Below are positions 11,433 through 23,560 of a stretch of DNA of 64,000 nt, piece after piece. Within the stretch, counting starts at the first letter, position 1. Each line of letters starts with the position of its first letter. The position numbers and the translations under genes were made by a program. Origin of the DNA: Eutypa lata (Eukaryota > Ascomycota > Sordariomycetes > Xylariales > Diatrypaceae); NCBI GenBank assembly GCA_022661535.1, contig JAKULF010000008.1, positions 1,922,001 through 1,986,000 of the forward strand. The letters run 5' to 3'. The notes under the pieces are model-generated. The model saw only the letters and a list, made by a program, of their open reading frames with translations. It was not told the origin of the DNA and did no database searches.

Positions 11433-12737
11433 AGCGGAAGATGATGTGGATTTCCCGGTCGTCCCCTTCCCCTCGCTACGTACGTATGTAGTACGGTGTC
11501 ATTATATAAGCGTACGGGCGTGCCACCGTTTCCTGTTAGATATATCGGTCCAGCGGCGCAAAAACATACGGCTAACTACATACATACATAGGTAGCTCAG
11601 GAGAAGCTAACTTCAAATCCTCTAGTTCATTACTCTAGAGCTGGGACGAACTAAGCAAGGATGGAGCTCTGTAGATACATAGCTACAGTGGCTCCATTGT
11701 AATTCGTGTTTCTGTTTGACAGCTTGACAGTCTGTTGTGAGATGGTTGAATATATGAACGAAGAAGTGTGTCTCTTGTCTTGTCGACGTTAAGATAGGCA
11801 TGGGATGTGATATTCATCGGTATCAAGTCATTTCCCCACGGGTAACTCGTCAAAGTTTTCGTAGTTGAGCGGCCACTCAAACTAATATGTAGCTGGAAAA
11901 ATTCTGGTTCATACTACCTATGTAGGTGGCTAACTAGGTCCTTCGAGGATAGGTCTGGTCTTATAACAAACTATTATATCGTTATGCCTTGACCTTACGA
12001 TAGGTCCTTTATACGATCTTGAACTGCCCTCCTCATTAGACCTGCCCGATAAAATATAATCGAGAGGATCTGCTGACAGGGGCTAAATCTTGATTCAATC
12101 CCCACTTTTACTTACACCTTCAACATCGTCGCTCTGTTCTCCACGTTTTTGTTTTTCTCACGCCTCGTTGGAAACATATTTTTCGTCCTATACCCATTTC
12201 TACATAGCGACTTAACCACTGCCACATTCGAGTTGCCTGCTTGTGAAACAAAAACTCGTAATAACTAGACTTCAACGAATGAGGAGTTCCAGTTTGTGCG
12301 GTGAAGGACGGACTGTGCCGTCATGACTTGGGTGAATGCGGCATAGCGAAGGATCCGCACCGGTTGCTAGACCCGGTCCAGATCGTTCGGATACCCTCGA
12401 TATTTAGCATTTATATACATACTCAAGGGCTCCACGCCTAGCTATAAGATGTCCTTCCCTTTTCGTGCTCGCGAATCCAGCCGAGCCAGTGCCTAGAAGC
12501 TGTGGAATCAAGGCACAGGGATCCTTCGCGGCCCTTCATCGCTTTAAGCATATATCGCCTCGTCTGGGGAGCTGAATATTTCCACGTGGGAGCAGCAACT
12601 GTCATGAGATAATCTGGCAAAAGCCGTTGCATTATCGTTGATAGACAGGGATAAGGGAAGTAATCAAGTGCTTCCGAACGTTGGGTCTTAGCTCTTGTAT
12701 GAGGCGCTGCAAGGGGGTCACGACAGCACCCACCATG

Positions 12738-12746
12738 TATAAATAA
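12738..12746 (+). promoter_or_regulatory. TATA box of the small secreted protein gene
   Basis: TATAAATAA lies 127 bp upstream of the ATG at 12873. It is one of the few clean TATA boxes in the window, which fits an inducible rather than housekeeping gene. Position and sequence are seen; function is inferred. Confidence 0.55.
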
Positions 12747-12872
12747 GGGAGCACCAGCGCCGGTGGTAAGCGGACCGTTCTCTTCTGTTCTGTTTGTCAG
12801 CAGCAGATTTACACCACTCCTCCCCTAACCAATCCAGATACGCAAGCCCAGCACCCCAGCACCTCTACGAAG

Positions 12873-13451
12873 ATGCAGTTCAAGAACGCCGCCCTCTTCG
12901 TCTCGGCCCTCCTCCCGGCCGCGATCATGGCCAGCCTTCCCGCAACGCTCGAGCTCCTCGCCTTCCAGAACGGCCAGCGCATCGGCTGCGTGAACGGCTA
13001 CGGCAAGTTCATCACCAGCGAGCTCGCCTGCTACCCATTCCGGGCCATGGCGATCGAAGGCTCGGACAACAGGAATCTCTGGGCCGTTGGCTACGGCACC
13101 TGCAGCACCGAGTCCGGCACCCTCGAGTGCTACGAGCCCGAGGGCGAGCCCTCTGCTTTCACTGTGAGGAACCATTTTAAATCTCCCCTCGCATTGCACC
13201 CTTCTCTCTCCCTCGCCGTCTTGATACCTGGAGATGTCCGTACCTACGGCGCGTTATTTTTCCAAACTTGAAGAGCTGACAGGCATCGCTTATTACAGCT
13301 GAACGGCGCCGACCTCGAGCTTGTCGGTACTGGTACTTCCTTCTCCGCCAACTCGAAACCAGACGTCGATGACAGGATGGGCGTCGAAATCATCGTTGGA
13401 GATGGCGGGAGCGAGGATTTCTTCCTCCAAGTTCATGCTGTCTCTGGTTAG
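12873..13451 (+). CDS. Small secreted cysteine-containing protein
   Basis: Protein of 147 residues from two exons, 12873-13163 and 13299-13451; the intron at 13164-13298 joins in phase 0. Residues 1-20 (start MQFKNAALFVSALLPA) form a clear signal peptide. The mature part has four cysteines, in GCVNG, ACYPF, GTCST and ECYEP, enough for two disulphides. The C-terminal exon has no cysteine and is acidic. There is no transmembrane segment and no GPI signal. I do not recognise the family. Size, secretion and paired cysteines are those of fungal effector-like or cell-surface small proteins, but nothing in the sequence proves such a role. Codon use in exon 1 is strikingly GC-rich, with C in most third positions, against AT-rich flanks, which suggests high expression. 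It stands alone, with gene-free DNA on both sides. Confidence 0.85.
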
Positions 13452-14937
13452 GTGCGGAAAGTTGGGCATCATCACCATCATCATCATCAATCATTCGTGT
13501 CTTGGAATAGCATGATAGGAGCTGAATGCGATCAAAAAATTGGATTAATTCGAGATAATATACATACACTTATTGTCTCATCTAGTCAATACATTCTAGG
13601 GTTGTACATACTTCTACCAAGGTGAAGCTAGGAGTAAGTGGTGACACAAGTACTCTATTGATCACCTAAACTTCCGGTATGATCCCGTAGGATCCGAAGC
13701 TGAGCTCGGCAGGTAGGTATGTAGGTAAACTTGCCCTGAGCGGAGGCTTGCAATTGCCCGATACTCTCGTCCTGCCCCCAGTCGTAACTAACAGCGAACC
13801 AATGCGATACACCGAGGTTCTATCTATATTCACGACATGAAATCAAATCGTGTGGGCAAACCTCCTTGGCTTCGGTGGTGGATTTGGGGATCTAGTATTA
13901 GCCGCCTGCATATGTAAGTATGTACTTGATGTCGAATCTGTGTAAAATGACACATTAGATTGACCCACCAAGAAGCATACATGGAACGAACCGTGGTACT
14001 GGGTCATTCAAAAATCTGATGCTTAGTTAGAGTAGCCGCAAACTAAAGGGGGAAATTATCTTATAAACGTGGGATATTCAAAGCCAGAATATGAAAGTTC
14101 AAATGTTATTTGGAATACAGAATACCTGACTGTCAGTTATTCTTTGATACAAATTACCTATTAGGTATCAAGGTATCATCTACCGATCCGTATAGCTACA
14201 TACTACCTAATGTATGTATGTGGTTAGGTCATCCTTGCGTACTCGGTTAGTACACTAGAACCAGCCGCTGCAGTGTTCTGGTCCGAGCTTTCAGTGGGCC
14301 TCAGCTAATGAAGTTACGTATTCAACCAGAAGCATTGGAGTCTGTTGCTCAGAAGGGTTATCACTGTAACGATATTATTGCCTACTTAGGCTTGGTGTAT
14401 TTTTGTGGTGTCAACTGAGACTCCAGCCTCCTCCTGTAAAAAGAGAAGACGTCGTTAAGAAGTTGGGGAACGAGTCGGAACTGGACTCGAGTCACATAGC
14501 TGCCTACTGCCTACATACATAGCAAGCAGATGTGCTTTAACTTCTAATAAGTTACTTCAAAGTAATTCAATTTGATCCTACATATCCCGAGTCTGCAAGG
14601 AAGACATACCTCTACACTTACTTACCTAACCTAGAGGCTAGAGGTGCTAACTAAAACAAAGCTGTCAAAGCTGTCAAGGTTGTCCTAAGCTTCATTTTGC
14701 TTACTTATCGGTCGCTGCGTTACGCTACCTAGTCAACCGAACCCTCTTAGGCTGCTTTTGTCTCACAAATGCTTCCAAGTTGACGACGACTTTAACTTTA
14801 TGTCTTAGTTGTTTACCTGCTTATCACCAACCAACAGATCTTTTACAACCGAGTCTTCCCTCCTCACTTTACAATCCAACATACCTCGCCGAGCTCTCTC
14901 CTGAGTCAAAGTCTGGTGAGCTCGGCCGTGGAACACA
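13452..14937. other. Intergenic spacer (1.5 kb)
   Basis: Holds the 3' end of the secreted-protein gene, with a CAT-rich run just after its stop codon, and the promoter and leader of the EH-domain gene. The DNA from 13900 to 14250 is AT-rich with TACCTA/TAGGTA words. No coding exon was recognised. Confidence 0.55.
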
Positions 14938-17900
14938 ATGTCAGCCGAATCCCCCATCGACGCTGGTAAGTTCCTCTCCTCTTCTCCTAACGTATCCCCT
15001 GTTACATCACATCACCTCCCAAAGCTTTTAACAATATTTTGAGAGATGAAATCAAGTAGATCATGATGATAATATCTAACAAATTTCTTACAGCTGCGCC
15101 GAACCTTAACCTCACCCCCGAAGAGAAGCGAGCTTATGGTCAGCTGTTCCGACAGGCAGATATCGATAATGTTGGTGTCGTCACGGGCGAGGTGGCCGTC
15201 AAGTTCTTCGAGAAGACGAAGCTCGACTCGCGCGTCTTAGGAGAGATTTGGCAGATCGCAGATAAGGAAAACCGAGGCTTCCTAACTCCCGCCGGCTTCG
15301 GTATCGTCCTTCGACTCATCGGCCATGCACAAACAGCGCGTGAACCTACCCCCGAGTTAGCCTACCAGCCCGGTCCATTACCGCGGTTCGAAGGAGTAAC
15401 CCTCAATCTCGGCGTTCCCCCGCCTCCTGCTCCCGCGCCGCTGCAGACTCAAAGCACCGGCCCAGGTCCCATTAGAATACCGCCCCTGACGCCTGAGAAG
15501 GTTGCGCAATATTCTAGCCTGTTTGAGAGGCAGCCGTTGCAGGCCGGCAACATGCTACCTGGCGACCAAGCTAAGAATATTTTTGAGAAATCCGCCCTGC
15601 CTAATGAGGTCCTAGGACGCATCTGGCAGCTTGCCGATACCGAGCAGAGGGGTGCCCTTGTCCTAACTGAATTCGTTATAGCTATGCATCTGCTTACTTC
15701 CATGAAGTCCGGTACGCTGAGGTCCTTGCCAAATATTCTACCTGCTGCTCTATACGAAGCTGCTACGAGGCGTACAGGGTCGGCACCTAGGCAGAGCCCC
15801 CAATCTACTGGACCACCCTTATCTGCTCTACCACGGCAGTTAAGCGGTTCGGCACCACTACGACAACATAGCCCCTTAGGACGGCCACCACTGAGCCCCC
15901 AAGCTATTGGCGTACCTCCTCAGCCCACAGGCCTCGCCCCGCAGAATGCAGGCGTAGCTCCTCAAACGACAGGCGGTGACTGGCTAGTTACCGCTGCCGA
16001 CAAGGCGAGGTTCGATCAGTTCTTTGCTGACCTCGACAAGGCGAATAGGGGTTTCATCACTGGAGAAGAAGCTGTTCCTTTCCTCAGTCAATCAAGTCTA
16101 CCTGAGGATGCTTTGGCCCAGATCTGGGATCTTGCTGATATCAACTCCGAAGGTCGTCTCACCAGAGACACATTTGCAGTTGCTATGTACCTCATTCGCC
16201 AACAACGGAGCAGACAAAATGTTCCTCTACCCACGGTCTTGACACCTAACCTTATTCCTCCATCTCTGCGAGGCCAGGGTCGACCTACAGTTGGCCCTTC
16301 ACCGTTTGATGCCCCTACCCCTGCCGCTGCTCACCCTCAACCACCACCACAGCCGAAGTCCGCTCTTGATGACCTCTTTGGCCTAGATGCTTCGCCTCCT
16401 CCTGCTCCTGCCCAGGTCCCTTTGTCAACAGGTGGCTCTGCTGCGAAGGATCCCTTCGCCGGCGCTGGGCCAGGATCTCCCGGGCATGCTTCACCAGGGG
16501 CCAGTACATTCAGGCCGTTTATTCCATCCTCATCCTTTGGCAAATCACTGACTACCCATGATACCGGGGGTTCAGGAGGTTCAGCGCAAAGGCCTTCGGC
16601 TGTAGATGATCTCCTCGGTGACAATGACCCTGAATCTAGCAAGAGGATAACTAACGAATCGACCGAGTTAGCCAATTTATCAAACCAGGTTAGTTCGCTC
16701 TCGAAGCAAATGCAACAAGTCCAAGGACAGCGTACTGGCACACAGAAGGAAATCAACCAGGCAAGCGAGCAGAAAAAGAACTTCGAGCAAAGATTAGCAC
16801 AGTTGCGCAGCCTCTATGAGAAGGAGGCGCAAGAAGTGCGTGCTCTAGAAGAACAGTTGAAGACTGTGCGCGACGAGACCCGGAAGCTTACCGGGGAAAT
16901 GGTATCGATCGATGGAAATTACCAAGATCTATCAAAGCAACATCGCCAGCTCTCAGAGGCCTTGCGGGCTGATCAGCAAGAGAGTGCCAACCTCAAACAG
17001 CGCATTTCTGCTGTCAACGCTGAGATCGCGCAAATTAAGCCTCAGATCGAGAAATTGAAGTCGGAAGCTCGCCAACAAAAGGGTCTGGTAGCTATCCACA
17101 AAAAGCAACTCTCAACAAGCGAAGGTGATCGTGATAAGCTAAAGAACGAGGTTGAAGACCTCACCAAGAGCAACGAGGAGCTATCCCGTCAAGCTAGCCA
17201 AGCTAGTACGGGCTCACCGGTAGCTGGATCCGCTCAGTTGGCAAGCCCAGCACTATCAACCACGAGCGCAAACAACCCCTTCTTTAGACGTACTGGTAGC
17301 GCCGATATCATGGGCGCTTTTGCTTCCCCTCCCGCCAAGTCATATAACGACAAGTCGTTTGAGGACATATTCGGTGGCTTCGGGCATGGTAGGTCTGCCA
17401 CTCCGCCTCCCACAACATCGTTCAAACAACAGAATACTGGGAACTCATCGGCTAGCGTCGGATCATATGGTACGCCCTCAGGGTCGACGCCTATGGTTAG
17501 CCGACAGACTACGATGACAGGAGAACCGCCGGCACCGCCGGAGTCGCAACAGCTCAACTCCAGCTTCTTACCGTTTGGTGAGGCGCCTCAGTCTCTATCA
17601 TCCTCACGACAAGTTTCGCCGCCGGTCAGTCGGGCTGGTGACAACGCAGCGACTTCCCAAGCTCCGCCAGCTTCGCTTGAACCGGCAGCTACTGGTCAAA
17701 GTGCAGCATCCACGCCGGATATTAACAAGAAATCACTATCCACCGAGACGGAGGAGAAGCGACCGGCCACGAGCAATGGTTCCGTTCCTGGCGCATTCCC
17801 CGACGACTTTCCACCGGCAGATACTAAGCCAGTCTCAGCTGCTGGGAACAGGGATAGCGATCCGTTTGGAGGTTTGAAGGATTCCGGCAACGCGAAGGTT

Positions 17901-19046
17901 GATTTCGATTCAGCATTTGCCAGTTTTGCCAGCTCTACAAACAGGTCACAAGAGCAGTCAAAGAAGGAACCGGGCAACGCGTTCACTAGCTTCAACTCCG
18001 AATTCCCTCCCATTTCCGAGCTTGAGCGAGATGAAGAGTCGGAAACAGCAAGTGAAGGAAATCGATTTGACGATGATTTTGCTCCGGCTTCACCCCCAGA
18101 AAACAAAGTTGAGTCCAAGGAAACCCCAAAGGCCCCATCTTCTCCGACCGCATCGAAGAGCACTGCCGTTTCCGAAACCCCAACCGCAGCAGAAGATGCA
18201 ACGATGCCGTCTCCGCACTCAAAGTATGGTCTCCTGTTCCCGGATGCGTTCACTCCAACAAACCCCTATCAGAATACTAACATAGGTATAAGTGACTTGT
18301 CAGCATTCCCAGAACCGCCTAAAACTTCCCCCGGCTTCCCTCCCCCACAGGGCGACGATCCTTTCGCGCAAACACCGCCCTCGGCGACTGACACGGCAAC
18401 AACGGCCAAGAAGGGCGCATTCGACGATATGAGCGATGACTTCGAGGGGCTAGAGGATGCCAAGGAAGGTTCGGCGTCTGATGAGTTCGCCAACATCTCG
18501 AGGTCGAATCTAGATGACTTCAACCCGGTCTTTGACAGCAGTCCACCTCCAAGCCAACCTAAAAGTGAATCTACGAATGTTTCGAATGCATTTGGTATCG
18601 ACAGCAGCTACGATTTCGGTGCCGTCTCCACCGCGTCAACAGGCACTACAGCTGGGGGTGGTGGTGCGCCCCTAACAGCCAGCACTTCAAACACCGGCCA
18701 GAGTAGCAAAGCGCCAACGGCACCCGAGAACCAAGACTGGGATGCTATTTTCGCGAGTTTAGATTCTCCTAATGATGGTGGCAACCCTTCAAAGAATGGA
18801 GATGAACCCAACAATACTCTCCTCCAGAGACCGAGTACTGCCGGCAGGGCGTTAACGGAAGAAGGTACACATGATGACCCGTTCGTCAAAGATTTGATCA
18901 ACATGGGCTATGGTCGTATGGATTCTATACATGCTCTGGAGAAATTTGATTATAACATCGACCGAGTAAGTACAATTGACGATTATGTCATCGTCAAGTT
19001 GCTAACCAGTATGCAGGCTGCAAACTTTCTTGCCAACCAATCCTAG
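14938..19046 (+). CDS. EDE1: Ede1-type EH-domain endocytic scaffold with C-terminal UBA
   Basis: Early endocytic coat scaffold (Ede1/Eps15 family) that acts at plasma-membrane sites. Three exons, 14938-14965, 15094-18965 and 19017-19046, give 1309 residues, close to yeast Ede1 (1381). Three EH domains lie at about residues 12-105, 140-235 and 303-395, each with the EF-hand-like core ending IWQIAD, IWQLAD or IWDLAD; these bind NPF peptides. Next come a Pro-rich linker, a coiled coil at about 519-717 for self-association, and a long disordered acidic tail. The tail has an NPF (about 736) and repeated DPF motifs, which contact adaptors such as AP-2. A UBA domain ends the protein (about 1269-1309, with DLINMGYGRMDS), for binding ubiquitinated cargo. 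The last intron (51 bp) interrupts the UBA domain; the splice was placed by the usual NxxRAAxFLANQS ending. The ATG at 14938 is preferred over one at 15063, which is intronic. Confidence 0.95.
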
Positions 19047-19620
19047 AATGAGCATTTTTATTACAGAATTATCTTGCGAAGTGGTAAAATGAACCATACT
19101 ATATTTCATCTGAAGAGATACCTTGGGCGGTTTGCATAAGTGGAGGACATTAAACTGTAATTGCCAGCTTTTCTACTGAGATGGTCCTTTGGGGTTTGCG
19201 GTGTGAACCTCTTCAGCGGAGGCATGGAAGACAGGACAGACAGATCGAAATGACTTAATGTATAGCCCTGTATGTAATTTTTCTTTTCGCCCAATGACTA
19301 CATACCTCATTTATTTTGTCTATCATAACGCTTGATACTATAAGACCCCCCCTATGCCAGTGAGTGGTAGATAGTAGGAAAGAACAGCTCCAGGGTAGTA
19401 GTTCTCCAAACCCAACCAATCCACACGCTGAGCGCAAAACAACCATTTATGAACCCGTCCGGATATCATCATTTGCCCCCAACTCCCACATGAACGCCTT
19501 AGTCGAAATATTCCAAAAACATTTAAATCCTTGAAAACTGAAAGGAACCGAGCCCCGGCGTCGCCAGTCATGTTCCCGAATACCGATTCACATAATATCC
19601 ATTATACATCATCATCATCA
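19047..19620. other. Convergent 3' spacer with CAT microsatellite
   Basis: The 574 bp between converging stop codons hold both 3' UTRs. A run of CAT triplets (about 19608-19624) reaches into the last codons of the minus-strand gene. No gene is seen. Confidence 0.6.
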
Positions 19621-20578
19621 TCATACTCCAGGTGGCGGTGGCTTGTAGTAGTAATCAGCAGCAGCACCCCCAGCGGCGGCGGGAGTAGGGGGCGCGATGG
19701 CCGTCGTTGTCGTCGGCGTCATCCCCGCCGGGCCCTCCACAGAAGGCGGATTATACCCCATCGGCTCGTACCTTCCATCGTCGGCGCGCCGACCACCACC
19801 ACCACTATAGTGAGAAGGGTAAGAGGAGGATGCAGGAAGAGAAGCAGTGCCGCTTCCCCCTTCTTCTTCATTCACCCCCATCTTCTCGTAAGACTTGCCC
19901 TGCTTGCGCTTACTCAGCAAGGTGCGGACATCGCACTGCGTAGCATCTGAGGTTAGCAGTTGCTTTTTCTTTATATATGTTCTAGGCATGACTAGGAAAA
20001 AAAAATTTACTTACCGACAGCCCGCACCGCCTGAACGCCCAGATGATGCACCCCACGCCGCTCGCGAAGGCGAAGGACTTCCAGAGGACCCACCAGAGTC
20101 GGAAGGGTGGACCGCCGCTTTCTCTGATGATGCGCTGCTTTTCTGGTTTAGAGGGAGGGTTGTTAGTTGGAGGTTTGGTTCGTATAGCACAGTAGGGGGT
20201 ACCGGTAGGAGGGTAGGAGAAAAGGGGTGGTAGTACATAGGAACAGAGAGTAAAAAGAGAAAGCTCAACCAAACAAAACAGAGACATGGACTCAGACGTA
20301 CCTTTATTCGCATACCAAATAATTGCGCCAATGAATAGAACGATGAAAATAGACCCCCAGACGATCAATAGAATCTGCCACCACGTGAGGTTCGAGCCTC
20401 CGCCGCCTCCGCCGCCTCCACCGCCCCCACCGCCGGAGCCGCCGTAGTATCCTCCTCCCTTTCCGCCCTTGCTGCTGCTACCTTTCCCGGATGAGCTGCT
20501 GTGCCCGCTGCTTCCTCCCCCGTGGCCCCCACCGTGGCCCCCACCGCCTTTGGGGGACCGGATGGGAAGATTGGGCAT
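19621..20578 (-). CDS. Two-pass membrane protein, Gly-rich N-terminus, Pro/Tyr tail
   Basis: Protein of 239 residues from three exons: 20302-20578, 20015-20142 and 19621-19935. The N-terminal 62 residues are almost all Gly, Ser, Lys and His, including 13 consecutive glycines. A first hydrophobic helix follows at about 65-88 (WWQILLIVWGSIFIVLFI), then a short basic loop, then a second helix (about 102-125) with LWWVLWKSF. The C-terminal 105 residues are hydrophilic and end in PPPPGV. I do not recognise a family. It looks like a small membrane protein with both ends on the same side. The second intron's acceptor was chosen as the CAG at 19936-19938, which keeps the reading frame; another AG 11 bp upstream would cause early termination. 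Exon 2 is supported by in-phase joining and its hydrophobic segment. Confidence 0.72.
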
Positions 20579-23560
20579 GTTCTTTTTGTCTCTGTAGGGT
20601 CTTGCCTAGGCGGGAAGGTAGGTAAGTACGCAGTTCACGATGTGTGGGATGAAGCGCAGGAAGCTATGTGTAAGTAAGTAGTTGGCAGTGAGCGGTAGCG
20701 TGATGAGATTGCGCAAAGGTAAGTTGTATTACCGTATTGCGTTGCGAAGGAATTCGAATGAGTTAAATATTAACGCGTTGTGATTGCAGTTCAATCGGTG
20801 CCCAACTGATTTATTGATTATATGACCTAAGTCGCGTCGCAAGGGTCACAGCGAGCGTCGCACAGAAAGAATTATTAGGGTTATGTGAAGATGGGTGAGT
20901 ATACCGAGATGTGTAAGATAAAATGAGGATGGAAGAGGAATCATTGATATATGTAGGTATTCAATCAGATTACACAGACATTCAGCTCTGGTTCCTACAC
21001 TACCACGTACTAAGTATGTAGTGCAAATATTACGATGTTCAAGGTCGCATCATCTCCACCTGTAGGACTTCTTGCTTATGTATGTCTGATGTTGGTACAG
21101 TAGGATCACACGGCTGGGGGTCACCAAGGCTGCCTGTGAGTGCTTATCTGGTGCATTGGATTTCTTGGCTTGTGAAGCCGTGAAAGTATATTCTTGTTTC
21201 CGAAAGGCTCAGGAGTTACATCGAGAGGACTCCCGCAATCTGGGGGCAAGGGGGGGTTGTGCCCCCGCAGTTGGTCTTGGCGAGGTTGATTGATTTGCGT
21301 CTTGTGTATCTCAATGTGGCTGTGTTAGTCCTTAGGCGTCCTTGAACACAATTGGATCCGGTAGTTTGTCCACGGCGCCGGGCGGGGTAATAAAGTAAGT
21401 AAAGTAAAGTCGGCTGAGGAAATTACAGGTATTAGTTCTACCTACCGATCCCCGGCCGCGGCTGAGTGAGCACCGGGCTGCTCCGGCTAAGCCTCATTTA
21501 TTCTAGTTCGGTATTCCTTCCTCTTCCTTATTTCAACTTCCTTGCTGCGGAATATTCTAGGCGGAATTTATAAATCCTTTGACAAGTACGAAAAAGCCCG
21601 TTCTAAGATCTGGGAAAACTTGTGGTGAAGATGAGTCAAGAAGCCAAGATGTGATGGTCGGAAAGGGCCTGAGACTTGCTGCAAGAGCTCATGGTACAAT
21701 ACCCTTGGCGAATCGAACCCCAAATGCCAGAGGATCATTCTGTCGTTGGTTCACATATTACTTTGAGGACCAGCTTAATCGTCACATGTGAGGAACCAGT
21801 TTGGTTCTAATGCTGCATCTAATATTACAATTGCCATATATCCAAAGGAGACAGGCAGGTCAAGGTTCATCAAAGAGGGGGAAGAAGAAGGGGTAAAAAA
21901 AAAGTGTTAAAAATTAAAAATAGAAATAAATAAATAAACAAGGGGGCTCTCAAAAGGGCAAGAAGAAAAGAAAAAGGGCAAGAAGAAAAAAAGGGAAAGG
22001 AAAAAAAAACAATTGACTTAACATGATAACCACAGGGAGTGACAATCGCCTCGAACCCTAGGGGTCCGAGCCCAGAATCGAAGCCCGCACAACTGGATGC
22101 GAAGGTATTACCTCTGGGTTATCAAGCAATTGTACCACTCCGCCATTGCTGGCAGGTGGTTGTTGGAAATCTACAACTTATTTATACATATATACCCTCC
22201 ACCAATGGGGACCATTTGGTTAGGGATTACAATAGGTATCATAATAACTAAATGTCTTCCTATAATTTACTTTTTACCAGATAGATCCGGAATAATTCCT
22301 TTCAAGCATCTTGAATAACCTAGAATAGCAATCTTTATTGTCATGCAGGCTGCTAAACAAAAGGTGGATGGATAGATAATAAGTGCATATATGCACAATA
22401 GGTAGATATCACCATGGAGATAAATTGGAAGCTTAAGGAGTAGTTACAATGACAAGAAATCCAGTTCTACACTACAAGTAGGGACCTTTGTCATAGTACT
22501 TGCTCTGCTAGGTCCCTTCCTTTCTCCAATCCAATATACTCACCTTTTCTTGTAGAATCATAGATGCATTCGTAGTCCTAACCTAGCCATCACACTTATC
22601 TTTAATGGTGCTATACCAGCAGGTTCTCACGTTCATTCAGATCAATCTTTCATCCCAAAAGCAAATTATTTGAAGTACTAGTGTTTACCTAAACATAATA
22701 TGTGCACAAGGTATCTGGTCTTGCCAGGTCTTTCAGACAGGTAGTATCACTTTCGCTGAGCTCATGATAGATGCATGATGCTATTTATTTTATTAACATG
22801 CTATGATACTCTATGGATCCTAGTTAGAGTACAATGAAGAACGTTTCTTAATATGTTAGGAAAGCTGGATATCAAGCAACTAAAATCCTTTGAGAGTATT
22901 GAGGACAGTGCTGTTTTTGAACATGCATCAACTTAGGTGATTAGGATACGTGCGATGTAATACTATAGCAACGAAGAAACCTACAGCGAACATTGACCTT
23001 CCTACTAGTACTAGCACCTTGTCAAGTACTTGGTGACAAGTGTATGTTGGTCGCCTAAACAACTAAATTGGCCTGCTCAGATACATATATACTGGTGGTT
23101 TCCATGGTAATTGCTCTTTCGCATTCAAATGAGTCTTCTCAGGCTCCATCTACTGCGAAATTGGAGTGCTTTACCTGCTTAGCCAACTACGTCGTTACAT
23201 AACAAAACCACCTCCTACCCTTGAGTAGTAATACTTTCTTTGGTCTCTTCATCTTGTGACTGTGCATCATCCACTGTCTGAGGCCGTCAAAAGATACGTA
23301 CCAGGGGCAATCCCCTTGCAACTTCCCAATTTCAAGGCTGAGATCAACTGTTGACGCCTAAAGTTGTATGGCTTTGCAACATACTTTCTCTCGACGACAA
23401 CCTAACCATTAACAACTCGACGACGGCTGTCCTTGATCTAAACACACCACTTGTTGCCTTACTTTTCTATATTGACCGGGCAACTTCTCAGATTGGTACC
23501 TAAGGCAATTACCGTGGTCTCAACTTCTTAAGTCATTCGATGATCACTCTAGTCTAAATC
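20579..23560. other. Long gene-poor spacer (3.0 kb) with purine tract and tRNA-like relic
   Basis: No credible exon was found on either strand. The left end holds the promoter of the two-pass membrane protein. A purine-rich low-complexity tract lies at about 21865-22013, and a decayed tRNA-like sequence at about 22065-22145 (minus strand). The DNA from 22150 to 23200 is AT-rich and unremarkable. The right end should contain the promoter of the 645-aa protein. Confidence 0.5.
21865..22013 (+). repeat. Purine-rich low-complexity tract with 20-bp period
   Basis: Almost pure A/G on the + strand for about 150 bp. Inside it an 18-bp unit starting AAAAGGGCAAG occurs twice in tandem, exactly, at 21952-21969 and 21972-21989. 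Long A runs and (AAAT)n-like DNA surround it. Confidence 0.75.

Larger units (their letters stand above)
9772..12872. other. Long gene-poor spacer (3.1 kb)
   Basis: No exon with convincing codon use or recognisable motif was found on either strand in this stretch. It contains the tubulin 3' end, an alternating TA run near 11134-11145, an 18-bp GCAT repeat at 11415-11432, clusters of TACCTA/TACATA words (10424-10440, 11575-11595), and at the right end the promoter of the small secreted protein. A reading frame of 74 codons at 11371 is composed of repeats and is not credible. Confidence 0.55.

Noticed and set aside
11371..11595. 74-codon frame downstream of alpha-tubulin
   Set aside because: Runs through the GCAT microsatellite and repeats; no recognisable protein.
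12794..13180. 128-codon + frame overlapping the small secreted protein
   Set aside because: Starts in the leader, is very Arg/Pro/His-rich, and is out of frame with the signal-peptide-bearing protein; codon bias explains it.
16337..18523. Several minus-strand frames of 70-185 codons inside the Ede1 gene
   Set aside because: They lie opposite a clearly conserved coding frame and show no domain or proper start context.
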